The notes under the pieces were generated by a model. It was not told the DNA's origin. It searched no databases and was given only the letters and a program-made list of their open reading frames with translations. Source: Amycolatopsis sp. 2-15 (GTDB taxonomy: Bacteria; Actinomycetota; Actinomycetes; Mycobacteriales; Pseudonocardiaceae). From it: DNA of 64,000 nucleotides. The position numbers were made by a program, and so were the translations under genes. The stretch covers positions 9,084,001 through 9,148,000 of the forward strand of contig NZ_CP127294.1 in assembly GCF_030285625.1 (NCBI RefSeq). The letters run 5' to 3'. Within the stretch, counting starts at the first letter, position 1. Each line of letters begins with the position of its first letter. Below are positions 7,796-16,286 of this stretch, piece by piece.

Positions 7796-8917
7796 TCAGC
7801 CTGTGATTCGCGAGTTCCAGTCGATGTGGTGGTGGTACAGCCAGCCGCGTTCCTCGCCGACGTCCTGACCGGCGCTGGCCGCCACGAGTTTCTCGACGCG
7901 GGTGCGCCGCAGCTTCTCGTAGGCGGCGAACGCGGCCGGCGCGTCCGGCAGGTCACGCAGGCACAGCGCGAGCACCACGCTGTCCTCGATCGCCATCGAC
8001 GCGCCCTGCCCGGCGGCCGGGGAAGCCGCGTGGGCCGCGTCGCCGACGAGCACCATCGCCTCGGTGGACCAGACGCGGGTGGTGGGCACGTCGTAGGAGT
8101 GGCCGCCGAAGACTTCGTCGCCGGTCGCGGCCACGATGTCGGCGCACGGCAGCGGGTCGCCGTCGAAGGCCGCGTGGGCGAACTCGCGCCAGCCGGCCGG
8201 CGTGACGGCGGCGATCTCGTCACGCGGGCGTTCGGTGTCGGGGATGCGGGCGAACCAGAAGGTGGCGCCGTCGGGCGCGGTGGTGAAGCCGAAGGCGGCG
8301 CGGCTGCCGCGGATCATGCGGTAGATGCCGGGCGCCGCGGGCAGGCCCTCGGCGCGGGTGTAGCCGTAGACCACGGTGAGGCCGGTGAAGCGGGGGCGGT
8401 CGGCGGCGGGGTCGATCAGGGTGCGGACCTCGGAGCGCACACCGTCGGCGCCCACGAGCACGTCGCCGGTCGCGGTGGACCCGTCGGCGAAGGTGGCGAC
8501 CACGCCGGAGGCGGCGGTTTCGGCGGAGACTGGTCCGGCCGAAACGAGGCGGCGGCCGTGCTCCACGGTGATCCCGCGGCGGTCGGCTTCCTCCTGCAGC
8601 GCGCGGTAGAACGCGGCGCGGGTGAGCGTGCGCGGCCCCGCGAGCTCACCGGTGTCGAACTCGCGGGTGCCCGTCGTCGTGCCGTCCGGCCCGACCAGCT
8701 CGACGCCGAGGGCGGCGAACGACGCGTCGTTGACGGGGCCGGCGGCGTCGATCGCCTTCAGCGCGTCCATGCCGTTGTGCATCACCGTGAGAAAGGCGCC
8801 GGCGTCGGCTCCTCCGGAGGGATAGGCCTCGAAGACCACGGGCTCGTGGCCGGCGCGCTGCAGCGCCATCGCCGTGACCGTGCCCGCGACGCCACCGCCG
8901 GCGATGAGAACGCGCAT
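7796..8917 (-). CDS. FAD-dependent monooxygenase
   Basis: A 373-residue flavoprotein of the p-hydroxybenzoate hydroxylase/TetX type. It has an N-terminal Rossmann GxGxxG (GGGVAG, residues 7-12) with a following acidic VVFEAYP, the DG-type motif VLVGADGVRSEVR that contacts FAD and NADPH, and the C-terminal GDAAHAASPAAGQGASMAIED ribityl-binding motif. It would hydroxylate a small aromatic or polyketide substrate with NAD(P)H and oxygen. It lies 81 nt downstream of the aminotransferase in the same direction and may be co-transcribed, but no pathway context is visible and the substrate is unknown. Confidence 0.86.
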   Translation of the reverse strand: MRVLIAGGGVAGTVTAMALQRAGHEPVVFEAYPSGGADAGAFLTVMHNGMDALKAIDAAGPVNDASFAALGVELVGPDGTTTGTREFDTGELAGPRTLTRAAFYRALQEEADRRGITVEHGRRLVSAGPVSAETAASGVVATFADGSTATGDVLVGADGVRSEVRTLIDPAADRPRFTGLTVVYGYTRAEGLPAAPGIYRMIRGSRAAFGFTTAPDGATFWFARIPDTERPRDEIAAVTPAGWREFAHAAFDGDPLPCADIVAATGDEVFGGHSYDVPTTRVWSTEAMVLVGDAAHAASPAAGQGASMAIEDSVVLALCLRDLPDAPAAFAAYEKLRRTRVEKLVAASAGQDVGEERGWLYHHHIDWNSRITG

Positions 8918-8998
8918 CTAAATCCCCCCAGTGCCCGAGTCCGTGCCACCGCCGACCGTACCGGGCGGCAGTGACACGGAAGCGGGAACTCGGGTGGC

Positions 8999-10243
8999 TC
9001 AGGCGGTCTGGGCGACGGCGAGGCGCAGGCAGACGACGAGCGCGCGCACCGCTTCCTCGACCTCTTCGAGCACCGGGAAGGTCGGGGCGATCCGGATCGT
9101 CGCGTCCTTCGGGTCGTCGCCGTAGGGGTGCGTGGCGCCGGCCGGGGTCAGCGCGACACCGGCCTCCTTGGCCAGGCGCACGATCTCCTTGGCGGTGCCC
9201 TCGGGCACGGTCAGCGAGACGAAGTACCCGCCGGTCGGCTTGGTCCAGGTCGCCAGGCCCGAGTCGCCCAGCTCCTCGGTGAGGATGCGGTCGACGGCCG
9301 CGAACTTCGGCGCGATGATCTCCGCGTGCTTGCGCATGTGGGCGCGCACGCCGTCGGCGTCCTTCAGGAACATCGCGTGGCGCAGCTGGTTGACCTTGTC
9401 CGGGCCGATCGTGCGCTTGGCCAGCACACCCGACCACCACGCGATGTTGGCCGCCGACGCGCCGAAGAACCCGACACCGGCGCCGGCGAGCGTGATCTTC
9501 GAGGTGGAGCCGAACACGAACGCGCGGTCGCCGTTGCCGGCCTCGGCGCACAGCGCCAGGATGTCGGCGACCTCGGCCTCGGTGTCCGTGAGGTGGTGCA
9601 CCGCGTAGGCGTTGTCCCAGAAGATGCGGAAGTCCGGCGCGGCAGTGGGCATCGCGGCCAGGCGGCGGGCGACCTCGTCGGAGAAGGTGACGCCGGTCGG
9701 GTTCGAGTACTTGGGCACGCACCAGATGCCCTTGATGCCGGCGTCCTCGGCCACGAGACGCTCGACCACGTCCATGTCCGGGCCCTCGTCGGTCATCGGG
9801 ACCTGGATCAGCTCGATGCCGAAGCGCTCGGCGAGCGCGAAGTGACGGTCGTAGCCCGGCACCGGGCACAGCATCGCGATGCGCGGCTCGTCGGCCCAGC
9901 GGCGCTCGCCACCCGGCAGGGTGCTCAGCAGCGCCTGCACCACGGCGTCGTGCATGAGCTCGAGGCTCGAGTTGCCGGCCGCGAGCAGCTGGTCGACGGG
10001 GACCTGCAGCGCGCCGGCGAAGATCCGGCGCAGCTCGGTCAGGCCCTTGAGGCCGCCGTAGTTGCGGGTGTCGGTGCCGTCTTCGGCCTTGTACTCGCCG
10101 TTGGGCAGCGTGAGCAGGTCCGCGGAGAGGTCGAGCTGCCGGGGGGACGGCTTGCCGCGGGTGATGTCCAGGGAGAGGCCGCGCTCGACGAGCGCCGCGT
10201 AGTCGCGACGGGCGGTGTCGACGTCGACGGGAGCAGTGGTCAT
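8999..10243 (-). CDS. aspC: Aspartate aminotransferase (class Ie, AspC/Rv3722c type)
   Basis: A 414-residue PLP aminotransferase. It carries the subgroup signature RNYGGLKGLTELRRIF, the NSSLELMHD phosphate-cup segment, the CVPKYSNPTG motif and the Schiff-base lysine in FGSTSKITLAGAG. These features match the atypical aspartate aminotransferase described as Rv3722c in Mycobacterium, which transfers the amino group between aspartate and 2-oxoglutarate. A broader MocR-like aminotransferase role cannot be excluded. The ATG lies 6 nt downstream of a TAGCGT hexamer that would make a leaderless transcript; the gene is divergent from 10314-10796. Confidence 0.82.
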   Translation of the reverse strand: MTTAPVDVDTARRDYAALVERGLSLDITRGKPSPRQLDLSADLLTLPNGEYKAEDGTDTRNYGGLKGLTELRRIFAGALQVPVDQLLAAGNSSLELMHDAVVQALLSTLPGGERRWADEPRIAMLCPVPGYDRHFALAERFGIELIQVPMTDEGPDMDVVERLVAEDAGIKGIWCVPKYSNPTGVTFSDEVARRLAAMPTAAPDFRIFWDNAYAVHHLTDTEAEVADILALCAEAGNGDRAFVFGSTSKITLAGAGVGFFGASAANIAWWSGVLAKRTIGPDKVNQLRHAMFLKDADGVRAHMRKHAEIIAPKFAAVDRILTEELGDSGLATWTKPTGGYFVSLTVPEGTAKEIVRLAKEAGVALTPAGATHPYGDDPKDATIRIAPTFPVLEEVEEAVRALVVCLRLAVAQTA

Positions 10244-10249
10244 GACACC

Positions 10250-10305
10250 ACGCTAAACCGCGCGTCGATACCATTTCGGGTGACCCCCTGTCCAGGGTCT
10301 ACGGT
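10250..10305. promoter_or_regulatory. Divergent promoter region with two leaderless-type -10 hexamers
   Basis: TAGCGT (10250-10255, minus strand) lies 6 nt before ATG 10243, and TACGGT (10300-10305, plus strand) lies 8 nt before GTG 10314. Both fit the actinobacterial TANNNT -10, placing the transcription start at or next to the start codon. Neither gene has a clear ribosome-binding site. No good -35 is seen. Confidence 0.4.
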
Positions 10306-10313
10306 GGGGTCTC

Positions 10314-10796
10314 GTGCGTCACGTGGTCCATGCCGATCAGCGTCAGTTCTCGTTGCGGGACAACACCGCCTGGGTCCCCGGCGACGGTGGGTGGTCCGAC
10401 GAGGCGGTGACCTCGCACCGGATCGCGGTGGAGCCGTCGTCGCTCGCGGTCGCCACCGCGCGCTCCGATCTGGTCGAGGTGGAGGTCGCCGTGCACCCCG
10501 GTTCGCCCCCGGTGCCATCCGGGGCCGAACACGTGGTGGAGGCCGACCTCGCCGTGCCGGGCGGGAAGGTGACGCTCGCGGGTCCGGCCGACTACCCGGG
10601 TCAGGAGCGCGTGCTGGAGCTCGCGCCCGGCCGTTACCGCGTACGAGTGTCCTATGTGGAGAGTGGCCCGCCGGCCGTGACGTGGAACGAGCACGAGTAC
10701 GGCGAGCACTTCCGCTACGTCGTGGACCTGTGGCCGGTTACCGCGCCGGCGCCCGTCACCGTGGTGCGCCAAGGCGCCGCGGTCTGGGACGGCTGA
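10314..10796 (+). CDS. Conserved protein of unknown function
   Basis: A 160-residue protein without signal peptide or membrane segment. It looks all-beta: short strands such as RQFSLRDNTAW, SLAVATARSDLVEVEVAVH, VLELAPGRYRVRVSYV and a final RYVVDLWPV. I do not recognise the family with certainty; similar proteins occur in other Pseudonocardiaceae. The start codon GTG 10314 lies 8 nt downstream of a TACGGT -10 candidate and lacks a ribosome-binding site, so the messenger may be leaderless. It is followed, after 81 nt, by the broken AAA ATPase gene; no operon partner suggests a function. Confidence 0.65.
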   Translation: MRHVVHADQRQFSLRDNTAWVPGDGGWSDEAVTSHRIAVEPSSLAVATARSDLVEVEVAVHPGSPPVPSGAEHVVEADLAVPGGKVTLAGPADYPGQERVLELAPGRYRVRVSYVESGPPAVTWNEHEYGEHFRYVVDLWPVTAPAPVTVVRQGAAVWDG

Positions 10797-10877
10797 CCGG
10801 AAGCGGCCATCCGGGACCCCTCCCGCTCCTGCGCTCTTATCGTCTTCGCAGAGCAACGCGGAAAGCGGGGAGAGGCA

Positions 10878-11730
10878 GTGCGGGACAGCCAGAAAGCCGA
10901 GATCGCCCAGATCTGCGAGGCCGTGGCGCGGTCGATGTTCACCCAGGCCGCGATGTACTGGGGCATCGACCGCGAGGTGCACGCGCGCCTGCCCGAGACG
11001 ATCCGCCGGCACGCCGAGGGCCTGCTGCCCCCGCTCGCGCAGGCCGCGGTGGCCGACGCGACGCCGGACCTGGCGGAGGCGCAGGCGTCGGTGGAGCTCG
11101 CGCTGCGGGACACGCTGCGCGCGTCGGCGGCCGAATCGGTGGAGATCACGTCGGCGCGGCTGCTGCCGGCGCTGGCCGAACGCGCGGTGCGGGAAGCGAC
11201 GCCCGACGTCGAGTCCATCCGCGCGAAGCTGGTGTCGACGGCCACGCCGGAGGTGGCCGAAGCGCTGCGCGAGCAGACCGCCAAGACCGTGGCCGGAGCC
11301 GTCGAACAGGCGACGGCCGACCTGCGGACCACGCTCGCCGACCAGCTCCGGCGCACGGTGCTGCCGGAGCTGGCCCGCGAGGCCGTCGCGAACGCGACGC
11401 CCGATGTCGCCGAGGCCCGCGAGCACCTGGTGCGTGAAGCGACGGCAGCGCTGTCGGGCACGATCGAGAAGGCCGTGGCGGAGGTGGCGCGGCAGGCCAA
11501 ACCCGACCTCGTCGAGCGCGTGTCGGCCGTGGCCGTGGCGCGTGTCCGCTCGGTCGTGCAGGCGGCGGCCGAGAAGGAGCTGGCCGCAGGGCAAGCCGAT
11601 CGAGCTGGCCGAGGACACCCACGCCGTGCTGCCGGAGGTGCTGGTGGCCCTGCACGCGCGCTGCCACGTGCTGCTCGTCGGTCCCGCGGGCACGGGCAAG
11701 TCCATGCTGGCCAAGCATGCGGCGCATTGG
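10878..11730 (+). pseudogene. AAA ATPase gene, frameshifted and 3'-truncated
   Basis: It starts at GTG 10878 behind a GGGGAGAGG site. About 235 residues of helical N-terminal sequence hold several copies of a motif like A-x-ATPDVAEARE (for example near residues 55, 107 and 175). At about 11585-11595 the frame shifts: the continuing protein (QGKPIELAEDTHAVLPEVL...) and its Walker A GPAGTGKS (about 11682-11705) are read one frame over. One missing base after GCCGC would explain this. After KSMLAKHAA, at about 11722, homology stops; Walker B, sensor and arginine-finger parts are absent. The gene cannot make an active ATPase. Confidence 0.8.
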
Positions 11731-11734
11731 CCAC

Positions 11735-11870
11735 CGCCGTCGCGCGCAGCTCGCGGATCGACGCCACCAGCTCCTCCACTTCGTCCGGGTGCGAAGGCGC
11801 GTGCCGCAGCGCGACCACTGAAAACACCGTGCGCTCCTCGGTCGGGGCGGTCAGACTGGGGCGCGTGCAC
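11735..11870 (-). other. Possible 5' remnant of an unidentified minus-strand gene
   Basis: On the minus strand a frame with coding-like codon use (third positions mostly G/C) reads VVALRHAPSHPDEVEELVASIRELR from about 11820 to 11745, then runs without resemblance into the broken ATPase sequence. It looks like the beginning of a gene whose 3' part was removed together with the 3' part of the AAA gene. The family is not recognised. This segment also contains the promoter region of the esterase at 11871. Confidence 0.35.
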
Positions 11871-13001
11871 ATGATCGACTTGCCCGAGGTCGTCCGCGGC
11901 GCGCTGGAGCTCGAGCGCACCGAGCGGGGCCTGGTGCCGCATCGGTTGCCCGCGTGGGCCAGGGCGCGGGGGGACGCGCAGCTGGCCATGGCGGAGGCGC
12001 AGCCCTCCGGGGTGCGGCTGGTGTTCCGGACCGCGGCGACCGTGGTGGAGCTGGACGCGGTGCGCACCAAGGTGTCCTACGTCGGCGCGGCGGCGCGGCC
12101 CGACGGGGTGTACGAGCTGTTCGTGGACGGCGCTCCCGTCGGCGCCGGGACGGTCGGCGGCGGGGACGAGCTGCGCGTCGACATGACGACCGGCGGCACC
12201 GAGGTGCGGCGCGGCGAGCCGGGCACGGTGCGGTTCGCCGGGCTGCCCGCGCGGGTCAAGGACGTCGAGATCTGGTTGCCCCACAACGAGCTCACCACGC
12301 TCGTCGAGCTGCGCGCCGACGCGCCGGCCAGCGCGGCGAACCCCGACGGGCGGCGGCGGCGGCTGCACCACGGCAGCTCCATCAGCCAGGGGTCCGGCGC
12401 GGCGAGCCCCACCACGACGTGGCCGGCGGTCGCCGCGAGGCACGCGGGCGTGGAGCTGACCAACCTGGGTTTCGGCGGCAGCGCGCTGCTGGATCCGTTC
12501 ACCGCGCAGGTCATGCGCGACACCCCGGCCGACGTCGTGAGCGTGAAGCTCGGCATCAACCTCGTCAACGCCGACCTCATGCGGCTGCGCGCCTTCGGCC
12601 CGGCCGTGCACGGGTTCCTCGACACGATCCGCGCCGGCCACCCCGCCACGCCGCTGCTGGTCGTCTCCCCGCTGCTGTGCCCGATCCACGAGGACACCCC
12701 CGGCCCCGGCGCCCCGGTCTTCGAGGCCGACGGTGTCGTGCGCTTCCGCGCGACCGGCGAACCCGGCCCGGGCAAGCTGACGTTGAAGGTCATCCGGGAA
12801 GAACTCGCGCGGATCGTCTCGCAGCGGCGCGACGACCCGAACCTGCACCTGCTCGACGGCCTGACCCTCTACGGCGAGCAGGACTTCGCGGAGCTGCCCC
12901 TGCCCGATGCCCTGCACCCGGACGCCGAAACCCACCAGTGGGTCGGTGGACGCTTCGCGCACCTGGTGTTCGGTGCGGGCGGGCCGTTCGGGAACGGGTA
13001 G
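11871..13001 (+). CDS. SGNH/GDSL-type esterase
   Basis: A 376-residue cytoplasmic-looking esterase. An N-terminal beta-rich domain of about 150 residues (SsfX3-like carbohydrate-binding type) is followed by the SGNH hydrolase fold: block I HHGSSISQG with the nucleophile serine, block II GFGGSALLDPF, block III GINLVN, and block V DALHPDAETHQ with the catalytic Asp and His. It should hydrolyse acyl or acetyl esters; the substrate is unknown. The start is ATG 11871, or GTG 11865 two codons earlier. The open frame continues upstream into the broken AAA ATPase gene, but that part is not esterase sequence. Confidence 0.82.
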   Translation: MIDLPEVVRGALELERTERGLVPHRLPAWARARGDAQLAMAEAQPSGVRLVFRTAATVVELDAVRTKVSYVGAAARPDGVYELFVDGAPVGAGTVGGGDELRVDMTTGGTEVRRGEPGTVRFAGLPARVKDVEIWLPHNELTTLVELRADAPASAANPDGRRRRLHHGSSISQGSGAASPTTTWPAVAARHAGVELTNLGFGGSALLDPFTAQVMRDTPADVVSVKLGINLVNADLMRLRAFGPAVHGFLDTIRAGHPATPLLVVSPLLCPIHEDTPGPGAPVFEADGVVRFRATGEPGPGKLTLKVIREELARIVSQRRDDPNLHLLDGLTLYGEQDFAELPLPDALHPDAETHQWVGGRFAHLVFGAGGPFGNG

Positions 13002-13030
13002 CCGCCTGGCACCGCACGGCTCACGCCGCT

Positions 13031-13304
13031 CCAGGCCAAGCCGGGCCAAGCCGAGCCGGGCCAGGCCGAGCCGGGCCGAGCCGGGCCAAGCCGAGCCGGG
13101 CCAGGCCAGGCCAGGCCAGGCCAGCTAGGCCGAGCCGCGCCGGGCCAGGCCAGGCCGAGCCGGGTCGGGCCAGGCCGGACCGGGCCGGGCCAGGCCGGAC
13201 CGGGCCGAGCCAGGCCGGACCGGGCCGAGCTAGGCCGGGTCGAGCTAGGCCGGACCGGGCCAGGCCGAGCCGGGCCAGGCCGAGCCAGGCCATGCCGGGC
13301 CGGG
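13031..13304. repeat. Pentanucleotide satellite, consensus CCRRG, about 55 units
   Basis: This intergenic stretch is an almost unbroken run of 5-bp units of the form CC(A/G)(A/G)G, with one 1-nt register slip near 13124 and occasional C-to-T changes. Units CCGGG, CCAGG, CCGAG, CCAAG and CCGGA dominate. A 20-bp higher-order unit (CCAGGCCGGACCGGGCCGAG and variants) repeats at 13170-13229. Because 5 is coprime to 3, all frames run open here, so open frames through it are artefacts. It separates the convergent esterase and lipoprotein genes. Confidence 0.95.
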
Positions 13305-13318
13305 CCCTCGCCGAGCGA

Positions 13319-13858
13319 TCAGTAGCCCGAGACACCGCCGCTGGTGCCCGTGCCGTTCGCGGTGGTCGCCGGTGCGCCCCCGCCCGGGGTGACCACGACG
13401 GCGTGCCACGTGCCCAGCACGCCGTCGCCCTTCGTCTGGCCGGGGGCGCTGTCCTGGGCGTAGGTGTAAACGGGCTTCCCGTTGAACGTCGCCTGCTCGA
13501 TACCGTCGGAGCGGGTGAACGTGGCGAGCTGCCCGGGCAGGCTCACGCCGTTCGCGGGCTGTGCCGGGCCGGTGATCGGCGGCCAGAGCGACTTGCACCC
13601 GCTGTCGGTGCACGCCGACATGCCGGGCTTGTCCTCGTCGAACGTGTAGAGCGTGAAGCCCTTGGCGTTCACGAGAACCGTCCCGAGTGAGGTGTTCGCC
13701 TCGCCCAGCGTCGCGGGCGCGGCCGCCGAGGAGGCGGGCGCCTGAGCGCCGGCCGGCGGGGGCGCCGAGGCGGCCATGCCGCCGCTCCCGCACGCGGCCA
13801 GCCCGGCCATCGCCGCGACCGCACTGCCCGCGATGGCGAGAATCCTGAGGTTTTTCAC
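13319..13858 (-). CDS. Secreted lipoprotein of the Lipoprotein_15 (COG4315) repeat family
   Basis: A 179-residue lipoprotein starting at GTG 13858. The signal sequence KNLRILAIAGSAVAAMAG ends in a LAAC lipobox. An Ala/Pro-rich linker follows, then two repeats of the family domain: one with VLVNAKGFTLYTFDEDKPGMSACTDSGCKSLWPPI and the second with GKPVYTYAQDSAPGQTKGDG...TWHAV. The function of this family is unknown; a role at the outer face of the membrane, possibly in redox or copper handling, has been suggested for relatives. It is the next gene after the mce operon in the same direction but is separated by about 230 nt. Confidence 0.85.
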   Translation of the reverse strand: MKNLRILAIAGSAVAAMAGLAACGSGGMAASAPPPAGAQAPASSAAAPATLGEANTSLGTVLVNAKGFTLYTFDEDKPGMSACTDSGCKSLWPPITGPAQPANGVSLPGQLATFTRSDGIEQATFNGKPVYTYAQDSAPGQTKGDGVLGTWHAVVVTPGGGAPATTANGTGTSGGVSGY

Positions 13859-13912
13859 GGTTTCCACCCTTCTCCTTCGCGACTCCCCCACACCCGGAAC
13901 ACGTAGCGCCCC

Positions 13913-13934
13913 GGTTCCGGGTTCGACCGGAACC
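13913..13934. terminator. Short hairpin downstream of the mce operon
   Basis: GGTTCCGG (13913-13920) and CCGGAACC (13927-13934) form a perfect 8-bp stem with a 6-nt loop. It lies about 150 nt past the last mce gene and 55 nt upstream of the lipoprotein start. There is no T-tract, so the assignment is weak. Confidence 0.35.
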
Positions 13935-14086
13935 CCTTGCGGCGACGCGGATCACACCGATGCGTCCACTGTGGACGCGCAAGGGGTGAACCGGGTCACC
14001 ACTGTGAACAAAGAGGACGCGCGTTTCGTGTGACCGACCGGAACGTTCCCGGCGAAAGCGCTGTATTCGCCCGCGGAGGACGGAAT

Positions 14087-14569
14087 CTACAGCGGGTCGA
14101 GACCCGTGATCTTCCACGACCCGTCGACGCGGTGGGCGGTCACGGCCAGCTGCGCGACCGAGGACTGCGGTGCTCCCCCGCCGGGCAGGATCGTCTGCTG
14201 GTCCAGGAAAAGCAGCAGCGTCGCGTCGTCGCCGTGCAGCGTCCGGACGCCGGCCGAGCGTATGGTGGTGGTGCGGATGAGCTTGCCGTCGGTGGCGCGT
14301 TGGCTCGCGGCGGCGAACTGCGCGTGGTACTGGCCGACGGCGGGACCGCTGAGCACGGAGGCGGCGGCGCGCGAGGTGCGGTCGAGATTGGCGTAGTCGT
14401 AGGAGAACAACGCCTTCACCCCGGCGCTCACCTGGTCACGCACCTGGGTGGTGGTGGTCTGGTCGACCAACGTGTCGTCGTCGCGCGGGCGCAGCGCCGA
14501 GGCCTGCACGGCGAACCACACCGCGCACGCGAGCGCCACCACGGTCACGGCGATCGACCAGCGCTTCAC
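14087..14569 (-). CDS. Mce-associated membrane protein (second)
   Basis: A 160-residue protein starting at GTG 14569, which overlaps the upstream stop (GTGA). One N-terminal membrane helix (WSIAVTVVALACAVWFAVQ) is followed by an extracytoplasmic domain with VSAGVKALFSYDYANLDRTSRAAASVLSG, the conserved core of Mce-associated (Mas) proteins, and a C-terminal SWKITGLDPL. Mas proteins help assemble or stabilise Mce transporters. It ends the operon. Together with the previous gene it forms a Mas pair of identical length but low similarity, which is the usual arrangement after mceF. Confidence 0.87.
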   Translation of the reverse strand: MKRWSIAVTVVALACAVWFAVQASALRPRDDDTLVDQTTTTQVRDQVSAGVKALFSYDYANLDRTSRAAASVLSGPAVGQYHAQFAAASQRATDGKLIRTTTIRSAGVRTLHGDDATLLLFLDQQTILPGGGAPQSSVAQLAVTAHRVDGSWKITGLDPL

Positions 14570-15048
14570 GAGCCCACCGCCTGGACGCCGCCGACCTTCC
14601 ACGTGTCGCCCTCGCGCGCGAAGTCCACGGTCAGGCGCGCTTGTTTCGGTACCGGCGCGCCGCCGCCGGTGCTTACACGTACGTCGAGCACAGCGATGAC
14701 CCGCGCCGTGCCCGCGGCCGGGTCGAGGTCGGTGACCGCGGCCTGCAGGAGCGACGCCGTCGACACCGTCTTGGTGCTCGTCGCGCGGTCGAGCTGCAGC
14801 TGCCGGTCGCCGGCGAGGTTCGCACCGTACTGCCCCGTGGTGGCACCGATCCAGCGGTCCACGTCGGCGCCGCCGGTGTGGTAGTCGATCGTGTTGAGCG
14901 CCACCAAGTCCGTGCTCGCCGCGGCGAGCACGGCGTCGCGGTCGCGGCCGCGGGCCAGGCCTTCGTCATGGGCCGCCTGCCACCAGGACCAGCCGAACCA
15001 GGCGGCCGCGAGTACGGCGAGCACCGGCACGATCAGAAGCGCCTTCAT
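14566..15048 (-). CDS. Mce-associated membrane protein (first)
   Basis: A 160-residue protein starting at ATG 15048, which shares one base with the mceF stop. It has an N-terminal helix LLIVPVLAVLAAAWFGWSWW, then ALNTIDYHTGGADVDRWIGATTG, the Mas-type region, and the ending DTWKVGGVQAVGS. Like other Mas proteins it should be anchored in the membrane with its domain outside, as an accessory to the Mce complex. It is overlapped by mceF upstream and by the second Mas gene downstream, so all three are translated together. Confidence 0.87.
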   Translation of the reverse strand: MKALLIVPVLAVLAAAWFGWSWWQAAHDEGLARGRDRDAVLAAASTDLVALNTIDYHTGGADVDRWIGATTGQYGANLAGDRQLQLDRATSTKTVSTASLLQAAVTDLDPAAGTARVIAVLDVRVSTGGGAPVPKQARLTVDFAREGDTWKVGGVQAVGS

Positions 15049-16286
15049 CACGACCCGCCCAGCAGCGCCCCGAGACCGCCGGCCGGCGGCGTGAGCAGAC
15101 CGAGCAGGCCCGGCAGCTGGTTCGCGTCCGGAGTGGTCGACGGCGCCGATTCCTTCGGCGCAGCCGGGATCGCGGGCGGCTTCCCCGCGTAGGGCGCGTT
15201 CTGCGCACCGCGAACCTCGACAGGGCTGCCCGGCGGCTCGGCGCAGTAGGCGTTCACGTTCACCGGCGCTTCGGTGGTGTCGTTGGCCGGGCGCTGTTTC
15301 GTGCCCTCGTAGCCCTTCGTGCACGACGCCGGGTCGAAGAAGTTGAACACCACACCCAGGTGCCCGGTGCCGTCCGGCGACGTCGACGGCGAGAACGCCG
15401 AGATCACCGGGTAGGCCACCAGCAGCTCTTCGATCGCGTCGGTGCGCGTGGAGGTGATCTGGGCCGTGGTCAGGGAGTTCGCGAAGATCACACCCAGATC
15501 GGTGCCCGAGGTCGCGAGCACGTCGCTGATCTGGCGGCTCAGCTGCGGCGCCTGGTCGATCACCGTGCGCAGGTCCGGGTCCGACGACTTCAGCTGCGCC
15601 GCGATCGTCTTCAACCCGCCCGCGAAGTCGGTGATGTTCTGCGCCTGGCGCTCCTGCGTGGCGAACACCGTGCGCGAGTTGGCGAGCAGCCCACGCGTCT
15701 GCGGGATGTACTGGGCGGCCTTCGCGGTGAGCGAACCCGTGCTGTCCAACAGCTTCTGCAGCTGCGGGCCCGTACCGGCGAACGCGTCGTAGGTCTCGTC
15801 GACCACGGTCTTGAGCGAGTCCGGGTGCACACTCGCCACGAGATCGTCCAAATGCGACAGCACGGAGTCCGGCGACGTGGGCAGCGACGTGCGGTCCTCC
15901 GTGATCACCGAGCCGTCGTGCAGATACGGGCCCGTCTCGCGGTCGGGCAGCAGGTCCACGAACTGCTCCCCCACCGCCGAGCGGTTCGCCACCTGCGCGT
16001 GGAGGTCGTCGGGGATGTCCGGGCCGCCGGAGTCGAGGTCGAGGTGCACGTCGAGGCCGTGGCCGGTGAGCGTCATAGCGGACACGCGCCCGACCGTCAC
16101 GCCGCGGTAGGCGACCTCGGAGTTCACGAAGATGCCGCCGGAATCGGCCAGCTGCAAGGTCACCTGGTAGCCGCGGGAGCCGAAGAGCCGGTCGAGGCCC
16201 GCGTACTTGCCGCCCGCGTAGACCACCGACACCACGGCGATCACCACGAACGCGATGAGCTGGATCCGCGTCTTGCGCGAGGTCAT
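15048..16286 (-). CDS. mceF: MCE family protein MceF
   Basis: A 412-residue protein: N-terminal membrane helix (LIAFVVIAVVSVVYAG), then the MlaD/MCE domain (YQVTLQLADSGGIFVNSEVAYRGVTVGRVSAM...) and a long helical needle region. The C-terminal region is Pro-rich and ends in GLGALLGGS. It is one of six Mce subunits that form the lipid-carrying tube between the membrane and the outer envelope. The start ATG 16286 overlaps the mceE stop (ATGA). Order in the operon identifies it as the F position. Confidence 0.9.
   Translation of the reverse strand: MTSRKTRIQLIAFVVIAVVSVVYAGGKYAGLDRLFGSRGYQVTLQLADSGGIFVNSEVAYRGVTVGRVSAMTLTGHGLDVHLDLDSGGPDIPDDLHAQVANRSAVGEQFVDLLPDRETGPYLHDGSVITEDRTSLPTSPDSVLSHLDDLVASVHPDSLKTVVDETYDAFAGTGPQLQKLLDSTGSLTAKAAQYIPQTRGLLANSRTVFATQERQAQNITDFAGGLKTIAAQLKSSDPDLRTVIDQAPQLSRQISDVLATSGTDLGVIFANSLTTAQITSTRTDAIEELLVAYPVISAFSPSTSPDGTGHLGVVFNFFDPASCTKGYEGTKQRPANDTTEAPVNVNAYCAEPPGSPVEVRGAQNAPYAGKPPAIPAAPKESAPSTTPDANQLPGLLGLLTPPAGGLGALLGGS

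Noticed and set aside
10878..13001. One 707-residue ATPase-esterase fusion protein
   Set aside because: The middle is out-of-frame ATPase and non-coding sequence. The esterase has its own start at 11871.
12907..14117. Long open frames on both strands rich in Gly, Gln, Ala, Pro and Arg
   Set aside because: They exist because the pentamer satellite has no stop codons in any frame; no start signal or family resemblance.
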